Notes: a model not told the origin generated them from the sequence alone. Shown: positions 46,407 to 56,539, counted from the stretch's first letter. The stretch is 64,000 nucleotides of DNA from Maribacter cobaltidurans (GCF_002269385.1 NZ_CP022957.1:2165001-2229000); one strand, 5' to 3'. Numbers and translations: made by a program.

Positions 46407-48479
46407 CTATTCAAAATCCGCAGGAGTGACCCCGTCGTTGACCTTGATTTCGGAAACAATGAACTCAATATTCTGGGTTCCCATACTTTGGGTTAATTTA
46501 TAGGGAAATAATATTCCGGAAACCTCTTTATAGTCACTTAAAACCAAGGTTTGTTGCATGGTCTGTCCCTGCATCTCTAAAACATTTACCTCTTGCAGTT
46601 TAAGGCCGGTTTCGGTATCGTAAAAAGCAGTTTTATTGTCGGTGATTTTCACTTTGTATGCTTTTTTATCACCTACCATATCGGTTCCTTCCAATGAAAT
46701 ACCTCCTGCAGCCAGATAATTAAGTTCAGGGAAGGGAGCAGATTCTTCCTTTATTTTAATGATTTCTTCTTCAGAAAAATCCTTGCGTTGACCTTGGGCC
46801 ACGGTGTAGCCTTTATCGCCATCCAGCACCTGCTTACTTAAAGAATTACCCATCATGGTAATATCCTGCATAAACTGGTCCTTGGATGTTTTCTTAAGTT
46901 CCAGGTTGAGTTTCATCCCTTGCATTTCGGCCTCGGCTGTCATGGAATAGGAATCTACACTTTCCAATTTATCCTTTCCGCCTATGGCCTCGATGTATTT
47001 TTCAATCACTTTTTCAGCTGTAAGACCTTCAGGGGTAGCTACATTATAATCTGGTTTTTCTGTCTTTTCTGCAGTTTTGGTGTAGAATAGAACGGGTAAT
47101 TTCTTCCCTTTAAACTCTACCTTTTCCAAATTCTCCAAAACATCACTGCCTTTACCGGCTACCACAACGCGGGCATTAGAGGAGCTGAAGTATTTTTTGG
47201 CCGCTTTTTGAACATCTTCCACCGTTATATTTTCCAAACGCTCTAGATAGGTTTTGTAAAAATCTTTTGGTAATCCTTCTTTTTCGATGTTCAGTGCATA
47301 ATTGGCAATGGTCTGTGGCTGTTCCAGAGCCATTACAAACCTACCGGCATATTTGGCCTTGGTGTTTTCCAATTCCTTTTTGGACACGGGTTCCGTAATT
47401 ATTTTATCGATTTCTTTCAGAATTTCAACTACTGAACTGTCCGTGACGGCATTACGAACACTGGCAACGGCCCTGAATCTTGAAGGTTCATATTTATCAT
47501 CTCCAATAGCGGAATAGGAACCGTAGGTATACCCTTTGTCCTCCCTCAAGTTTAGAAAAAGTCGGGCTTCTCCACCACCTCCCAAGATTTGGTTTGCTAT
47601 CAAGGCGGCCAGATAATCATCATCCTTCATTTTAAGGTTAACGATATTCTGTACCACTATTTCAGACTGTACGGCATTGGGCATATCAACGAAACTAATT
47701 TGCGTATTATAGACATCCTTAGGTTTGCTGTAGGTATAAGAAGGGGGGACAGCTTTGGTCCAGGGAGTAAAGTATTTTTCCGTCAATTCCTTTACCTCGT
47801 CAAAATTAACATCGCCCACTACTACCAAATAGGCATTCGCCGGCACAAAATAATCCCTGTAAAAGGCCTTTACGTCATCTAGCTTAACATTGTTAACCGT
47901 CTCTATCGTGGTAAATTCACCGTATGGATGGTCTTTTCCATAAGCCAATGCCCTTTGAACCCTTCCACTAATGGCCGACACATCTTTTTCCTCTGTCTTT
48001 AGGGCCGTAATTAAAATGTCCTTTTCCTTATCAAACTCCTCTTGGGTGAAATTTGGATTAATGGCGGCATCGGCCATCAACTCCATCATTCTGGGAAAAT
48101 ACTTGGAAAGTGAACTTGCAAAAGCACTCTGTGCACCAAAATTAAGTCGGGCCCCAAGAAAATCCACCTCTTCATTGAACTCGTCCTTAGGGATGTTTTT
48201 GGATCCTTTTCCCATCAATGACCCCGTTAAGCTTGAAACACCGGCCTTGTCGCCTTCCAAAATAGGAGGGTTGTCTATGGTCAATTGAATGGATACCCTT
48301 GGCAATTTATGGTTCTCCACAACCATTACCTTTAATCCATTATTGAGATTGAAACTTTGAGGTTCTTCCAGATTGATTTCTGGAGCTGGTCCAGGTTCAG
48401 GCATTTTGGTTCTATCTACTTGTGCCTGTGACACTAAGGTAGCTAGGACTGTAAAAAATAGTATATATAATTTTTTCAT
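46407..48479 (-). CDS. M16-family protein, non-catalytic partner with C-terminal extension
   Basis: 690-aa exported protein (signal to about residue 19). Residues 30-450 are two M16 peptidase domains (LNNGLKVMVVENHKLPRVSI). The zinc motif HxxEH is replaced by SLTGSLMGKGSKN, so the subunit cannot cleave. Residues about 470-690 are a lipoprotein-carrier-like beta domain (YIEAIGGKDKLESVDSYSM). The catalytic M16 partner is encoded just upstream, seven bases away, giving the active/inactive pair typical of M16B. Confidence 0.88.
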   Translation of the reverse strand: MKKLYILFFTVLATLVSQAQVDRTKMPEPGPAPEINLEEPQSFNLNNGLKVMVVENHKLPRVSIQLTIDNPPILEGDKAGVSSLTGSLMGKGSKNIPKDEFNEEVDFLGARLNFGAQSAFASSLSKYFPRMMELMADAAINPNFTQEEFDKEKDILITALKTEEKDVSAISGRVQRALAYGKDHPYGEFTTIETVNNVKLDDVKAFYRDYFVPANAYLVVVGDVNFDEVKELTEKYFTPWTKAVPPSYTYSKPKDVYNTQISFVDMPNAVQSEIVVQNIVNLKMKDDDYLAALIANQILGGGGEARLFLNLREDKGYTYGSYSAIGDDKYEPSRFRAVASVRNAVTDSSVVEILKEIDKIITEPVSKKELENTKAKYAGRFVMALEQPQTIANYALNIEKEGLPKDFYKTYLERLENITVEDVQKAAKKYFSSSNARVVVAGKGSDVLENLEKVEFKGKKLPVLFYTKTAEKTEKPDYNVATPEGLTAEKVIEKYIEAIGGKDKLESVDSYSMTAEAEMQGMKLNLELKKTSKDQFMQDITMMGNSLSKQVLDGDKGYTVAQGQRKDFSEEEIIKIKEESAPFPELNYLAAGGISLEGTDMVGDKKAYKVKITDNKTAFYDTETGLKLQEVNVLEMQGQTMQQTLVLSDYKEVSGILFPYKLTQSMGTQNIEFIVSEIKVNDGVTPADFE

Positions 48480-48486
48480 TTCAGTT

Positions 48487-49809
48487 TTAATTTGAAGGTT
48501 TTTCTTCGGGTAAATAATCTATAATGACTCGTTGATTTGGCATTAGGTATTTGTTGGCCACTTCCATGATTTCTTCACGTGTCACTGACCTATAAATATC
48601 TATTTCCTTATTTATCAATGAGGTGTCATCATAAAGCATATAATTTCTAGCCAAGGAATTTGCAATACCTTCCACACTTGAATTTGAATTCACGAACTGA
48701 TTCTCAAATTTATTTTGAAGTTTTTGATAGTCCTTTTCTGAAATAAGCTCAGTTCGCACTTTGGCAATTTCCTCTTCCATTTCGGATATAAGTGTATCCG
48801 TGGAAGTTTCGCCCACTGGTAACGCAAATACAAGATACATACTGTAATCCTCTTGCGGAATATTAAAGGCGCCAACTTGTAATGCCTGCTTTTGGTCGTC
48901 TACCATTTTTTTGTAGAGCTTTGACGTAGGGCCATCACTCAAATAAGTGGATATCATATCCAAAACATAGGCATCTCTTTCTTTAAAACCAGGTGTCCTA
49001 TATGCCAATCCTGCTGCCGGTATTTGGATGTTGGGATCGTAGGCTGTGGCTTTTCTTTCTGTAGTGATGGGTGTTTCTTGGGGATAATTTCGAGTAACTT
49101 CCGCTCCTTTTGGAATAGGCCCAAAATAATCCTTTATCATTTTCTTGGTATCATCAACATCAATGTCCCCGGCCACTACGAGTACGGCATTATTAGGTAC
49201 ATAATACTTTTGATTGTAGGCAACAACGTCCTCCAAGGTTGCTGCGTCCAAATCTTTCATGTAACCAATATTTGGGTCTTTGTAAGGGTGCTTTTCAAAA
49301 AGATTTTTTCCTAGTACAGGAAGTAATTGGCCGTATGGTGAGTTATCATATCGTAGCCTTTTTTCCTCTTTCACTACTTCAATTTGTGTATCTACTCCAT
49401 TTTGATTGATAACTGGGTGCAGCATTCTCTCGGATTCTAACCATAAGCCTAGCTTTAGGTTATTGGAAGGGAATACTTCATAATAATAGGTTCTGTCCTG
49501 AGAGGTATTTGCATTGTTTTTACCGCCGTTAGCGGAAACGATCTCGAACCACTTTCCTTTTTCAATGTTTTTGGTTCCCTCGAACAATAGATGCTCAAAT
49601 AGATGGGCAAATCCTGTTCTACCTTCCGTTCTGTCTTTGCCTCCAACATGGTACATTACTGATGTGGTGACCACCGGGGCGGTATTGTCTTGATGCAGGA
49701 TTACGTGGAGACCATTGTCCAGGTCGTATTCCTCATATTTTACTTCTTGCGCCAAAATAGTGGAGCAAGAAAAAAGAAGGCCTGTAGCCAACCATACATG
49801 TTTTTTCAT
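48487..49809 (-). CDS. M16-family zinc peptidase, catalytic partner
   Basis: 440-aa exported protease (signal MKKHVWLATGLLFSCSTILA). The zinc motif is intact: TGFAHLFEHLLFEGT (HxxEH near residue 68), with the downstream Glu in the VVKEEKR region. It is a pitrilysin/processing-peptidase-like enzyme that probably works with the inactive subunit encoded just downstream to degrade peptides in the periplasm. The substrate is unknown. Confidence 0.92.
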   Translation of the reverse strand: MKKHVWLATGLLFSCSTILAQEVKYEEYDLDNGLHVILHQDNTAPVVTTSVMYHVGGKDRTEGRTGFAHLFEHLLFEGTKNIEKGKWFEIVSANGGKNNANTSQDRTYYYEVFPSNNLKLGLWLESERMLHPVINQNGVDTQIEVVKEEKRLRYDNSPYGQLLPVLGKNLFEKHPYKDPNIGYMKDLDAATLEDVVAYNQKYYVPNNAVLVVAGDIDVDDTKKMIKDYFGPIPKGAEVTRNYPQETPITTERKATAYDPNIQIPAAGLAYRTPGFKERDAYVLDMISTYLSDGPTSKLYKKMVDDQKQALQVGAFNIPQEDYSMYLVFALPVGETSTDTLISEMEEEIAKVRTELISEKDYQKLQNKFENQFVNSNSSVEGIANSLARNYMLYDDTSLINKEIDIYRSVTREEIMEVANKYLMPNQRVIIDYLPEEKPSN

Positions 49810-49978
49810 TTTTTCAGTGTTTAGTTTTTATTTAAATGGTATGGGTGAATTTTATATTGAATGTTACACTAAAATAAGCTTTTGTAAGGTTAATCCTAAA
49901 TAACAGTTGGATTTTTGGAGTTATGAGGCCAAATTATCATAAAAGATTTCTTAACTTAAAGGGAAAAACAGGATTCTC

Positions 49979-50434
49979 ATGAAAAATTTAACCCTCCCGA
50001 TTAGATTCGGCATAGTAACCAGTGCATGTCTCATAGCGTACTTTTTGGTTCTGGCGTTATTGGGGCTGCATACCAACGTATTTTATAGTCTCTTCAATGC
50101 CCTTATTACAGGATTTGGCGTATATGAAACCATAAAATACCTTAAGATAAAGGAACCTGAAACTTTTGATTATGGCAAGGGTTTTATGGGCGGACTGATA
50201 ACAGGAGGTATCGCTACGATTATTTTCACCTTGTTTTTTGCTTTGTATTCCACGGAATTGGCCCCTGGTTTTTTAGAGGAACTTTCCACAAAATGGGCCA
50301 AGGAATACGAGAATTTTGAGGCCATAGTTTTTTTGGTCGTCGCCACAATGGGTTTTGTTACTACCTTGGTGCTTACATTGGCCTTCATGCAATTATTTAA
50401 ATCTTCCAATAATTTAAAGCGAAGGAGTAGCTAA
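49979..50434 (+). CDS. DUF4199 membrane protein
   Basis: 151-aa inner-membrane protein with four predicted helices (FGIVTSACLIAYFLVLALLGL, VFYSLFNALITGFGVY, GLITGGIATIIFTLFFALY, IVFLVVATMGFVTTLVLTLAFM). The sequence fits the DUF4199 family of Bacteroidota. No function is known. It lies between the divergent M16 operon and rplU. Confidence 0.82.
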   Translation: MKNLTLPIRFGIVTSACLIAYFLVLALLGLHTNVFYSLFNALITGFGVYETIKYLKIKEPETFDYGKGFMGGLITGGIATIIFTLFFALYSTELAPGFLEELSTKWAKEYENFEAIVFLVVATMGFVTTLVLTLAFMQLFKSSNNLKRRSS

Positions 50435-50450
50435 ATTCATAAAAAAACCC

Positions 50451-50480
50451 TTGTACGTTAAGGAATAAGCAGTATATTTG
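50451..50480 (+). promoter_or_regulatory. Promoter of rplU-rpmA
   Basis: A TTG-type -33 at 50451-50453 and a -7 TATATTTG at 50473-50480, spacer 19, located 53 bases before rplU. Confidence 0.55.
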
Positions 50481-50532
50481 CACCCGCCTTTGGAAAAAAT
50501 CCACTGGGCATTAACAATACATTTTTAACGAT

Positions 50533-51234
50533 ATGTACGCAATTGTAGAGATGGCAGGGCAGCAATTTAAAGTTGCGAAAGACCAAAAAGTGTACGTTCA
50601 CCGTTTACAGACAGAGGAAGGAAAAAAGGTAACTTTTGACAACGTTCTTCTTTTGGATGATGGTAAGAACGTAACCGTTGGCGCCCCGGCTATAGACGGA
50701 GCCGCTGTAGAGGCTAAAGTCATTAAGCACCTAAGAGGTGACAAAGTAATCGTTTTTCACAAGAAAAGACGTAAAGGTTACAGGAAGAAAAATGGACATA
50801 GGCAATCTTTAACAGAGATTGTAATCGAGTCTATTGTTGCAAAAGGCGCCAAGAAGGCAGCCCCTGCTAAAAAGGAGGACAAACCGGCCGCCAAAAAAGC
50901 AGCTCCTGAAAAACCAAAGGCTGAAGGTAAAGCGGCTCCAGTAGAAAAATCTGTTGCTTCCAAGCCAAAAGCAGCCAAGGCAAAATCAAAATCGGACGAC
51001 CTTAAAAAGGTTGAAGGTATTGGACCAAAAATTGCAGAAACCTTGAATGCCGCCGGTATTTCAACTTATGCGGAATTGGCAAAATCCACTCCTGAGAAAA
51101 TTGCTGAAATAATCGCTGATGTACGTGGCAATCATGTAACCGATACTTGGCCAGCACAAGCTAAATTGGCTGCTGAAGGCAAGTGGGACGAGTTGAAGAA
51201 ATGGCAAGACGAATTAGACGGAGGTAAGGCTTAA
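50533..51234 (+). CDS. rplU: 50S ribosomal protein L21 with helix-hairpin-helix tail
   Basis: 233 aa, about twice the usual length. Residues 1-105 are bL21 ([38 protein letters not shown]). An Ala/Lys/Pro-rich linker (about 106-155) leads to a helix-hairpin-helix-like domain ([20 protein letters not shown] and on to residue 233). L27 follows as usual. Similar tails are found in Bacteroidota; their role is unknown. Confidence 0.95.
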   Translation: MYAIVEMAGQQFKVAKDQKVYVHRLQTEEGKKVTFDNVLLLDDGKNVTVGAPAIDGAAVEAKVIKHLRGDKVIVFHKKRRKGYRKKNGHRQSLTEIVIESIVAKGAKKAAPAKKEDKPAAKKAAPEKPKAEGKAAPVEKSVASKPKAAKAKSKSDDLKKVEGIGPKIAETLNAAGISTYAELAKSTPEKIAEIIADVRGNHVTDTWPAQAKLAAEGKWDELKKWQDELDGGKA

Positions 51235-51276
51235 TCGCCGTACTTTCAAAGTATAACAATATAAAACCTTAAAATT

Positions 51277-51537
51277 ATGGCACATAAGAAAGGTGTAGGT
51301 AGTTCTAAAAACGGTAGGGAATCAGAATCGAAACGATTAGGCGTTAAGATTTTTGGAGGCCAGGCAGCTATTGCCGGAAACATTATCGTTAGACAACGTG
51401 GTACTAAACACAATCCAGGTGAGAATGTTTACGCAGGTAAAGACCATACATTGCACGCACGTGTAGATGGCATGGTTAAGTTTGAGAAAAAAGCGGGAGG
51501 AAAATCCTATGTTTCCATTGAGCCGTTTGAAGCTTAA
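51277..51537 (+). CDS. rpmA: 50S ribosomal protein L27
   Basis: 86-aa bL27. The N terminus [22 protein letters not shown] is already the mature flexible arm that reaches the peptidyl transferase centre; there is no cleavable Firmicutes-type extension. It is 42 bases after rplU and ends at a strong terminator. Confidence 0.98.
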   Translation: MAHKKGVGSSKNGRESESKRLGVKIFGGQAAIAGNIIVRQRGTKHNPGENVYAGKDHTLHARVDGMVKFEKKAGGKSYVSIEPFEA

Positions 51538-51561
51538 GAAATAGTTCTCTATAAAAAATGA

Positions 51562-51589
51562 AACCCTCACATTGTGAGGGTTTTTTTTA
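51562..51589 (+). terminator. Terminator of rplU-rpmA
   Basis: Stem AACCCTCAC/GTGAGGGTT with loop ATT, then eight T. Confidence 0.9.
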
Positions 51590-51692
51590 TGTAAAATTTT
51601 AGATTTTGGAAAAAATGTTCTTATAAAATTGATATAGGAAAAGGAATAGATAATATTGAAAGTAATGACTTAACATTTATCAAAAGGGAAGG

Positions 51693-52478
51693 TCAACAAT
51701 GATTTTGGTTAACTTCCAAATAAGATTTAAAACGTTTGAAAAACTGTGAGTAATAATAGTAATATTTAGGATCTTTATCCCTTTTGAAAAACGACCAGGC
51801 CTCTTCAGGTGATTTAAATTGCTCAGGTTCCTGAACATCTTCGTTTTTTTGCGAAGGTTTTACTTGCAAGAGTCTTTGGTGGGCCAATTGCAATGCTTGA
51901 TTCTTTTTGTTCATTACTAATAGTAGGATTGGAGCTTTTATTCTATTATTAATTTGTAAGCCTAACTTATGTTTATCCAGAACCTCAAATAAATACTCAT
52001 CGTTGCAGCATAATTCCAATTCTGGAAGTGCAGACTTTCTGATGGTAGACATCATGGAATCGACCTTTTTAAGTATTGCTCTTTCGCTGGATTTTAATTT
52101 AAACTTCCATGTGATATACTCATTTTTTTTAGTGAGGTAACCTAAAGATTCTGTCCAAGTATTATAAAGGAAATTTTCTCCATAATATTCGAAAGCGACT
52201 TCTTTGCATATCTTTTCTACCTCTTTATGTATAAACCCAATAATAGGATTATAGGAGAGAATTGTACCCGTGAAATTCATGGATGTATGAAATGAAATAA
52301 ATGCCTCCCTATCCACATCCAGATGTTTAAAATAAAAATCGTTTTTAGACTTAAAGAAGCCAATCTCCCTTAACTTCTCTTCAACAATTTTTTCTATAAT
52401 TTTTTGGAGTTCTTTTTTACTTCTTTTCTGAGTTTTATATGGGGCAAAATAAAGTTTGATCTTTTTATAGAACATCAT
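51693..52478 (-). CDS. Hypothetical cytosolic protein
   Basis: 261 aa from the ATG at 52478 (ATGA overlap with the nucleotidase stop; a second ATG follows at 52475). The N-terminal third is very Lys/Glu-rich (KRSKKELQKIIEKIVEEKLRE), then a mixed alpha/beta region with FYFKHLDVDREAFISFHTS and ELCCNDEYLFEVLD, and a Lys-rich C terminus with YYYYYSQFFKRF. No signal peptide or known motif is seen; a weak resemblance to DUF4304-type proteins is not enough to assign it. Translationally coupled to the nucleotidase gene. Confidence 0.7.
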   Translation of the reverse strand: MMFYKKIKLYFAPYKTQKRSKKELQKIIEKIVEEKLREIGFFKSKNDFYFKHLDVDREAFISFHTSMNFTGTILSYNPIIGFIHKEVEKICKEVAFEYYGENFLYNTWTESLGYLTKKNEYITWKFKLKSSERAILKKVDSMMSTIRKSALPELELCCNDEYLFEVLDKHKLGLQINNRIKAPILLLVMNKKNQALQLAHQRLLQVKPSQKNEDVQEPEQFKSPEEAWSFFKRDKDPKYYYYYSQFFKRFKSYLEVNQNHC

Positions 52479-52996
52479 AAAAGTTTTTCGGCAACCTCTT
52501 GCCAAGAATTCACCCGTTCAATACCTGTGGTATGGATATTATGTGGAGAAGTAAAAAGTAACGGTCTACCATCAAAATGTGTGAGGTTATAACTTCTATC
52601 ATCGATTAAAACATCTCCTTTTAAAATATGCTTGTGACCACATAGAATTCTATTTTGCCAAGGAATAAAGGGAAAATGTTCATCCAGCCAATCGCTTTTT
52701 TCTTCCAAGGAATTAGGGAATTGCATAGCGGCAGAAGCGATATAGACCTTATATTGTTCAGCCAGTTGCTCTAGGATTTCTTGGCTGTCGGCAATCGGTT
52801 TTAAACTCCTGAAGAATCCCCTCCTTCTGGCATGGTTTCTAACACTTTCCTGATGTGCTTCGGGCACCACATGCCAAACTTCCTTTCCCATACAGTAATC
52901 CTCTGTAAGATTACCATCAAATTCTTTGTTGTAAATATCAATATGGGCGCCATAGGTATCTGCCAATACCTCGTCCATATCCACATAAATTGTCAT
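52475..52996 (-). CDS. 5'(3')-deoxyribonucleotidase (NT5C family)
   Basis: 173-aa HAD-superfamily phosphatase. Motif I is VDMDEVLAD (DxDxV), motif II is in YIASAAMQFP, motif III Lys in SDWLDEHFPF region, and motif IV is DVLIDDRSYN. The length and insert pattern fit the dNT-1/NT5C group that dephosphorylates deoxynucleotides. It lies between the M20 peptidase gene (14-base gap) and the unknown protein gene, with which it overlaps by four bases. Confidence 0.9.
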   Translation of the reverse strand: MTIYVDMDEVLADTYGAHIDIYNKEFDGNLTEDYCMGKEVWHVVPEAHQESVRNHARRRGFFRSLKPIADSQEILEQLAEQYKVYIASAAMQFPNSLEEKSDWLDEHFPFIPWQNRILCGHKHILKGDVLIDDRSYNLTHFDGRPLLFTSPHNIHTTGIERVNSWQEVAEKLL

Positions 52997-53010
52997 ACTC
53001 GGTTCTTTTT

Positions 53011-54306
53011 TTATTTGCTCAATCCGGCTTGTGCCAAAGTAATCAATAGGGCAAGTTTTATAGATTCCTCACTGGGTTCATCATTAATATACCATTCATG
53101 AAGAGAGTGCGCCCCTCCACCAGAACCGCCTCTGCCTATACATACTGCAGGTATGCCTTTAGAAACGGGAATGTTGATATTCGTAGAGCCCCTTCCCAGT
53201 GAGGGAGTGGCACCAAAATATTCGGTGGCGGCCATACTTCTTTGTACTAAAGGGACATCCGCAGAAAGTTCACCTGATGGCCTGTCCCCAATTTTAATAA
53301 GTTCATAGGTCACTTCGCCAGCTACACCACTGGCATTGTATTCTTTAATAGCTTTTTCTACGGAGGATTTGAATATAGCCTCAATTTCATCTAGGTTTTT
53401 TGGACTAATGGCTCGCATGTCCACTTCCATCCATGACTCAAAAGGGATGGAATTTACGGACGTACCACCTCCTATTCGACCTACATTAAAACTGGTTTTG
53501 GAAATGTCTCCAGAGGTATAGTCCCAAGCGGATTGGGAAAACAGATCAATGGCTTTGCCCAAGGCGTGGTGTGGGTTGGCCAGTCCAAAGGCTCCCCACG
53601 AATGGCCTCCTTTTCCCTTCACTACCAATTTATATCTTTTGGAGCCTAATCCAGCATTGCTCAATCTTCCCATACTGCCTCCATCAATGGCTATCCAAGA
53701 ATCGATGTCCATTCCCGATTCGTTGAATATGTATTTCATACCCCGTAGGTCACCTAATCCTTCTTCACCAACGGATCCTACTATGAGCACATCCTTTTCC
53801 GTTTTTATATCCGCTTTGTTCATCGCTTTTAACATGGAAATAAGATTGGCCAAAGCTCTGGTGTCATCGCCGATACCTGGCGCCTTTAGGGTATCTCCCA
53901 TTTTTTTTACGGTAACATCGGTGCCTTCTGGAAATACAACATCGAGATGGGCATCTATGCCAACATAGCCGGAAGTTCCAGAAGTTCCTTTCCTCAATCC
54001 GATTACATTACCAACTTTATCGGTCCAAAGACTGTCCACTCCCGCTTCTTCCAGCATTTTAGAAAATGCAACGCCTCTTTTGTCTTCTTTAAAGGGAGGT
54101 GCCAAGATTTCCGTCAATGTTATATGATTCTCGGTAGTTTCATTTTTTTGATTCTCTATATAACTAAAGGCAGCCTTTACTTTTTTCGCTTTTGCCAAGC
54201 GGTCTATTTCTTTGGTGTACTTTTTTTCAATAGCAACATCTTCTTGGGCCAGGCCCAAATTAAAAAATAATCCTATTGTAAGAATTCCCAGATAAATTTT
54301 TCTCAT
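53011..54306 (-). CDS. M20-family metallopeptidase (exported)
   Basis: 431 aa from the ATG at 54306, which begins the signal peptide MRKIYLGILTIGLFFNLGLA; an upstream in-frame ATG at 54324 adds six residues. Zinc-site motifs: GIDAHLDVVFP (His, Asp), GIGDDTRALAN (bridging Asp), GSVGEEGLGD (catalytic Glu pair) and GGAHSLHEW (His). It resembles tripeptidase/PepT-like and CPG2-like enzymes. It probably cleaves dipeptides or tripeptides in the periplasm. First gene of the unit with the nucleotidase. Confidence 0.9.
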   Translation of the reverse strand: MRKIYLGILTIGLFFNLGLAQEDVAIEKKYTKEIDRLAKAKKVKAAFSYIENQKNETTENHITLTEILAPPFKEDKRGVAFSKMLEEAGVDSLWTDKVGNVIGLRKGTSGTSGYVGIDAHLDVVFPEGTDVTVKKMGDTLKAPGIGDDTRALANLISMLKAMNKADIKTEKDVLIVGSVGEEGLGDLRGMKYIFNESGMDIDSWIAIDGGSMGRLSNAGLGSKRYKLVVKGKGGHSWGAFGLANPHHALGKAIDLFSQSAWDYTSGDISKTSFNVGRIGGGTSVNSIPFESWMEVDMRAISPKNLDEIEAIFKSSVEKAIKEYNASGVAGEVTYELIKIGDRPSGELSADVPLVQRSMAATEYFGATPSLGRGSTNINIPVSKGIPAVCIGRGGSGGGAHSLHEWYINDEPSEESIKLALLITLAQAGLSK

Positions 54307-54410
54307 ATATGTTTTCTCAGTCAATTTCAGAAATTGATAGTTATTAAAAATGATTCACTAGGTGGAAATTAAACCATATTACATTATAATTAAAGCCTTA
54401 TGCTAAAAAT

Positions 54411-54438
54411 AAAAAACCCTCACATTTCTGCAAGGGTC
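54411..54438 (-). terminator. Terminator of ahcY
   Basis: On the minus strand a short stem ACCCT/AGGGT with a 12-base loop precedes TTTTTTATTTTT, about 20 bases after the stop at 54459. Confidence 0.5.
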
Positions 54439-54458
54439 TTAAAGTTATTCCTGGGTTC

Positions 54459-55775
54459 TTAATATCTATAATAATCCGGTTTAAAAGGACCATCTACAGT
54501 TACCCCAATATATTCCGCTTGTTCCTCATTAAGCTCTGTTAATTCGGCTCCAAGTCTTGAGAGATGAAGCTTCGCCACCTTTTCATCCAAGTGTTTGGGA
54601 AGCATGTAAACTTTGTTTTCGTAATTCCCATGGTTTTTCCAAAGCTCAATTTGCGCCAAAGTCTGGTTTGTAAAAGAATTACTCATTACAAAACTTGGGT
54701 GACCCGTAGCACATCCTAAGTTTACGAGCCTACCTTCGGCCAAAATAATAATATCCTTGCCGTTAACAGTATACTTATCCACTTGAGGCTTAATTTCATC
54801 TTTGGTATCTCCAAAGTTATTATTTAACCAAGCCATGTCAATTTCATTATCGAAGTGACCTATGTTACAAACAATGGCCTTGTCCTTAAGTGCCTTAAAA
54901 TGTTCCCCCCGTATGATATCTTTGTTTCCAGTGGTGGTGATAACGATATCGGCATTACCAATGACAGTCTCCAATTTTTTAACCTCAAAGCCATCCATAC
55001 AGGCTTGTAGTGCGCAAATTGGATCAATTTCCGTAACGGTAACAATGGAGCCAGCTCCTTTAAAAGAAGCTGCCGTCCCTTTACCTACATCACCATAACC
55101 GGCTACTACAACCTTTTTGCCTGCAAGCATAGTATCTGTTGCCCTTCTTATGGCATCCACCGCACTTTCCCTGCAACCGTATTTATTATCGAACTTTGAT
55201 TTGGTTACAGAATCGTTTACGTTAATAGCGGGCATTGGAAGAGTTCCTTTTTTTACACGCTCATATAAACGATGAACACCTGTTGTTGTTTCTTCTGATA
55301 ATCCTTTGATTCCACCTGCCAATTCCGGATACTTATCAAGAACCATATTGGTTAAATCTCCGCCATCATCCAAAATCATGTTCAAAGGCTTTCTGTCTTC
55401 ACCAAAGAATAAGGTTTGTTCTATACACCAATTGAACTCTTCTTCGGTCATGCCCTTCCAAGCATAAACGGGGATACCCGCTTCTGCAATTGCCGCAGCA
55501 GCTTGATCTTGGGTGGAGAATATGTTACAGGAACTCCAAGTCACTTCTGCACCTAAAGCAATAAGTGTTTCGATGAGCACGGCAGTCTGAATAGTCATAT
55601 GCAAACATCCTGCAATACGGGCACCTTTTAGGGGTTGCTCATTTTTATATTCTTTTCGTAAAGACATTAAACCTGGCATTTCAGCCTCGGCGAGTTCTAT
55701 TTCTTTTCTGCCCCAAGCAGCAAGATTAATGTTCTTAACCTTAAAGGGAACATATGGAATGGTGGTGGTGCTCAT
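54459..55775 (-). CDS. ahcY: Adenosylhomocysteinase
   Basis: 438-aa NAD+-dependent enzyme that splits S-adenosylhomocysteine, clearing the product of methyl transfer. Signatures: [16 protein letters not shown], the NAD Rossmann motif [12 protein letters not shown] (near residue 222) and [11 protein letters not shown]. The C terminus [11 protein letters not shown] is the conserved cofactor-sealing tail. Length normal. Divergent from the phosphopantetheinyl transferase gene. No SAH riboswitch is evident upstream. Confidence 0.98.
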   Translation of the reverse strand: MSTTTIPYVPFKVKNINLAAWGRKEIELAEAEMPGLMSLRKEYKNEQPLKGARIAGCLHMTIQTAVLIETLIALGAEVTWSSCNIFSTQDQAAAAIAEAGIPVYAWKGMTEEEFNWCIEQTLFFGEDRKPLNMILDDGGDLTNMVLDKYPELAGGIKGLSEETTTGVHRLYERVKKGTLPMPAINVNDSVTKSKFDNKYGCRESAVDAIRRATDTMLAGKKVVVAGYGDVGKGTAASFKGAGSIVTVTEIDPICALQACMDGFEVKKLETVIGNADIVITTTGNKDIIRGEHFKALKDKAIVCNIGHFDNEIDMAWLNNNFGDTKDEIKPQVDKYTVNGKDIIILAEGRLVNLGCATGHPSFVMSNSFTNQTLAQIELWKNHGNYENKVYMLPKHLDEKVAKLHLSRLGAELTELNEEQAEYIGVTVDGPFKPDYYRY

Positions 55776-55828
55776 ATCTATTTTTCTTTTTACTTTCGTT
55801 ATCTAAGCATCAAGCTTTTTATGAGCAG

Positions 55829-55836
55829 CAAAGGTA
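55829..55836 (-). promoter_or_regulatory. Candidate -7 element of ahcY
   Basis: On the minus strand TACCTTTG (TANNTTTG), 54 bases before the ahcY ATG at 55775; no clear -33 box. Confidence 0.45.
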
Positions 55837-55854
55837 CTAAATACCACTGAATTA

Positions 55855-56496
55855 ATGCCACTTTACAAAACCATAACCGTTAACAAGGATACTTTTATCG
55901 CTATCTGGAAGGTAGGGGAAACTGAGGGTGATTTGGCAAAGGGTATTCAGTTATCCGACCATTGTCAATCGCGATACGATGGCATGAAATCCGAATTACA
56001 CCGAAGGGCCTTTTTAAGCATTCGACATTTAATGGCGCTTTATGGATACGAGGATAAAGATTTGTACTATGACGAATTTGGGAAGCCCCATTTGAAAGAC
56101 GGTAATTTAATTTCGATTACGCACTCCCATAATTTTACAGGAATTATCATAAGTAAATCTGAAGAAGTAGGTATCGATATAGAAAAGAAGAGGGAAAAGA
56201 TTCTAAGGATTGCACATAAATTCACTCCTTTTGAAGAGTATAGAACCTTAGCAAATACGGAGGCCATCGTTCGTAAACTAACCATAGTTTGGGGAGCAAA
56301 AGAATCGCTCTATAAAATCTACGGTCAACAGGGCATTAGTTTTTTACATCATATTCATGTGACCGATTTCTCCTTTTCTGAAAATCAAACAACCGCTGAG
56401 ATTATTTATGATGGGAAGGTCTCCCATTACCATGTGCATTTTATGGAGTTTGAAGGTTTTACCCTTGTTTATGGCATCAGGCAAAAAACGGGATAG
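55855..56496 (+). CDS. 4'-phosphopantetheinyl transferase (Sfp type)
   Basis: 213-aa enzyme that loads the CoA arm onto carrier proteins. The Mg-binding motif VGIDIEKKREKI (GxDxE) and the WGAKESLYKI (KExxK) motif are intact, with DEFGKPHLKDG and ITHSHNFTG before them. Because it is Sfp-like rather than AcpS-like, it may serve fatty-acid, polyketide or peptide carriers. It diverges from ahcY, 79 bases between starts. Downstream follows the thiamine-binding-like gene. Confidence 0.92.
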   Translation: MPLYKTITVNKDTFIAIWKVGETEGDLAKGIQLSDHCQSRYDGMKSELHRRAFLSIRHLMALYGYEDKDLYYDEFGKPHLKDGNLISITHSHNFTGIIISKSEEVGIDIEKKREKILRIAHKFTPFEEYRTLANTEAIVRKLTIVWGAKESLYKIYGQQGISFLHHIHVTDFSFSENQTTAEIIYDGKVSHYHVHFMEFEGFTLVYGIRQKTG

Positions 56497-56539
56497 TTTT
56501 TGCGCCAATAATCAAATATCTTTACCAAAACATAATTTC

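Noticed and set aside
55776..56539. SAH or TPP riboswitch near ahcY and the pnuC operon
   Set aside because: The gaps are short and I recognise no conserved aptamer motifs.
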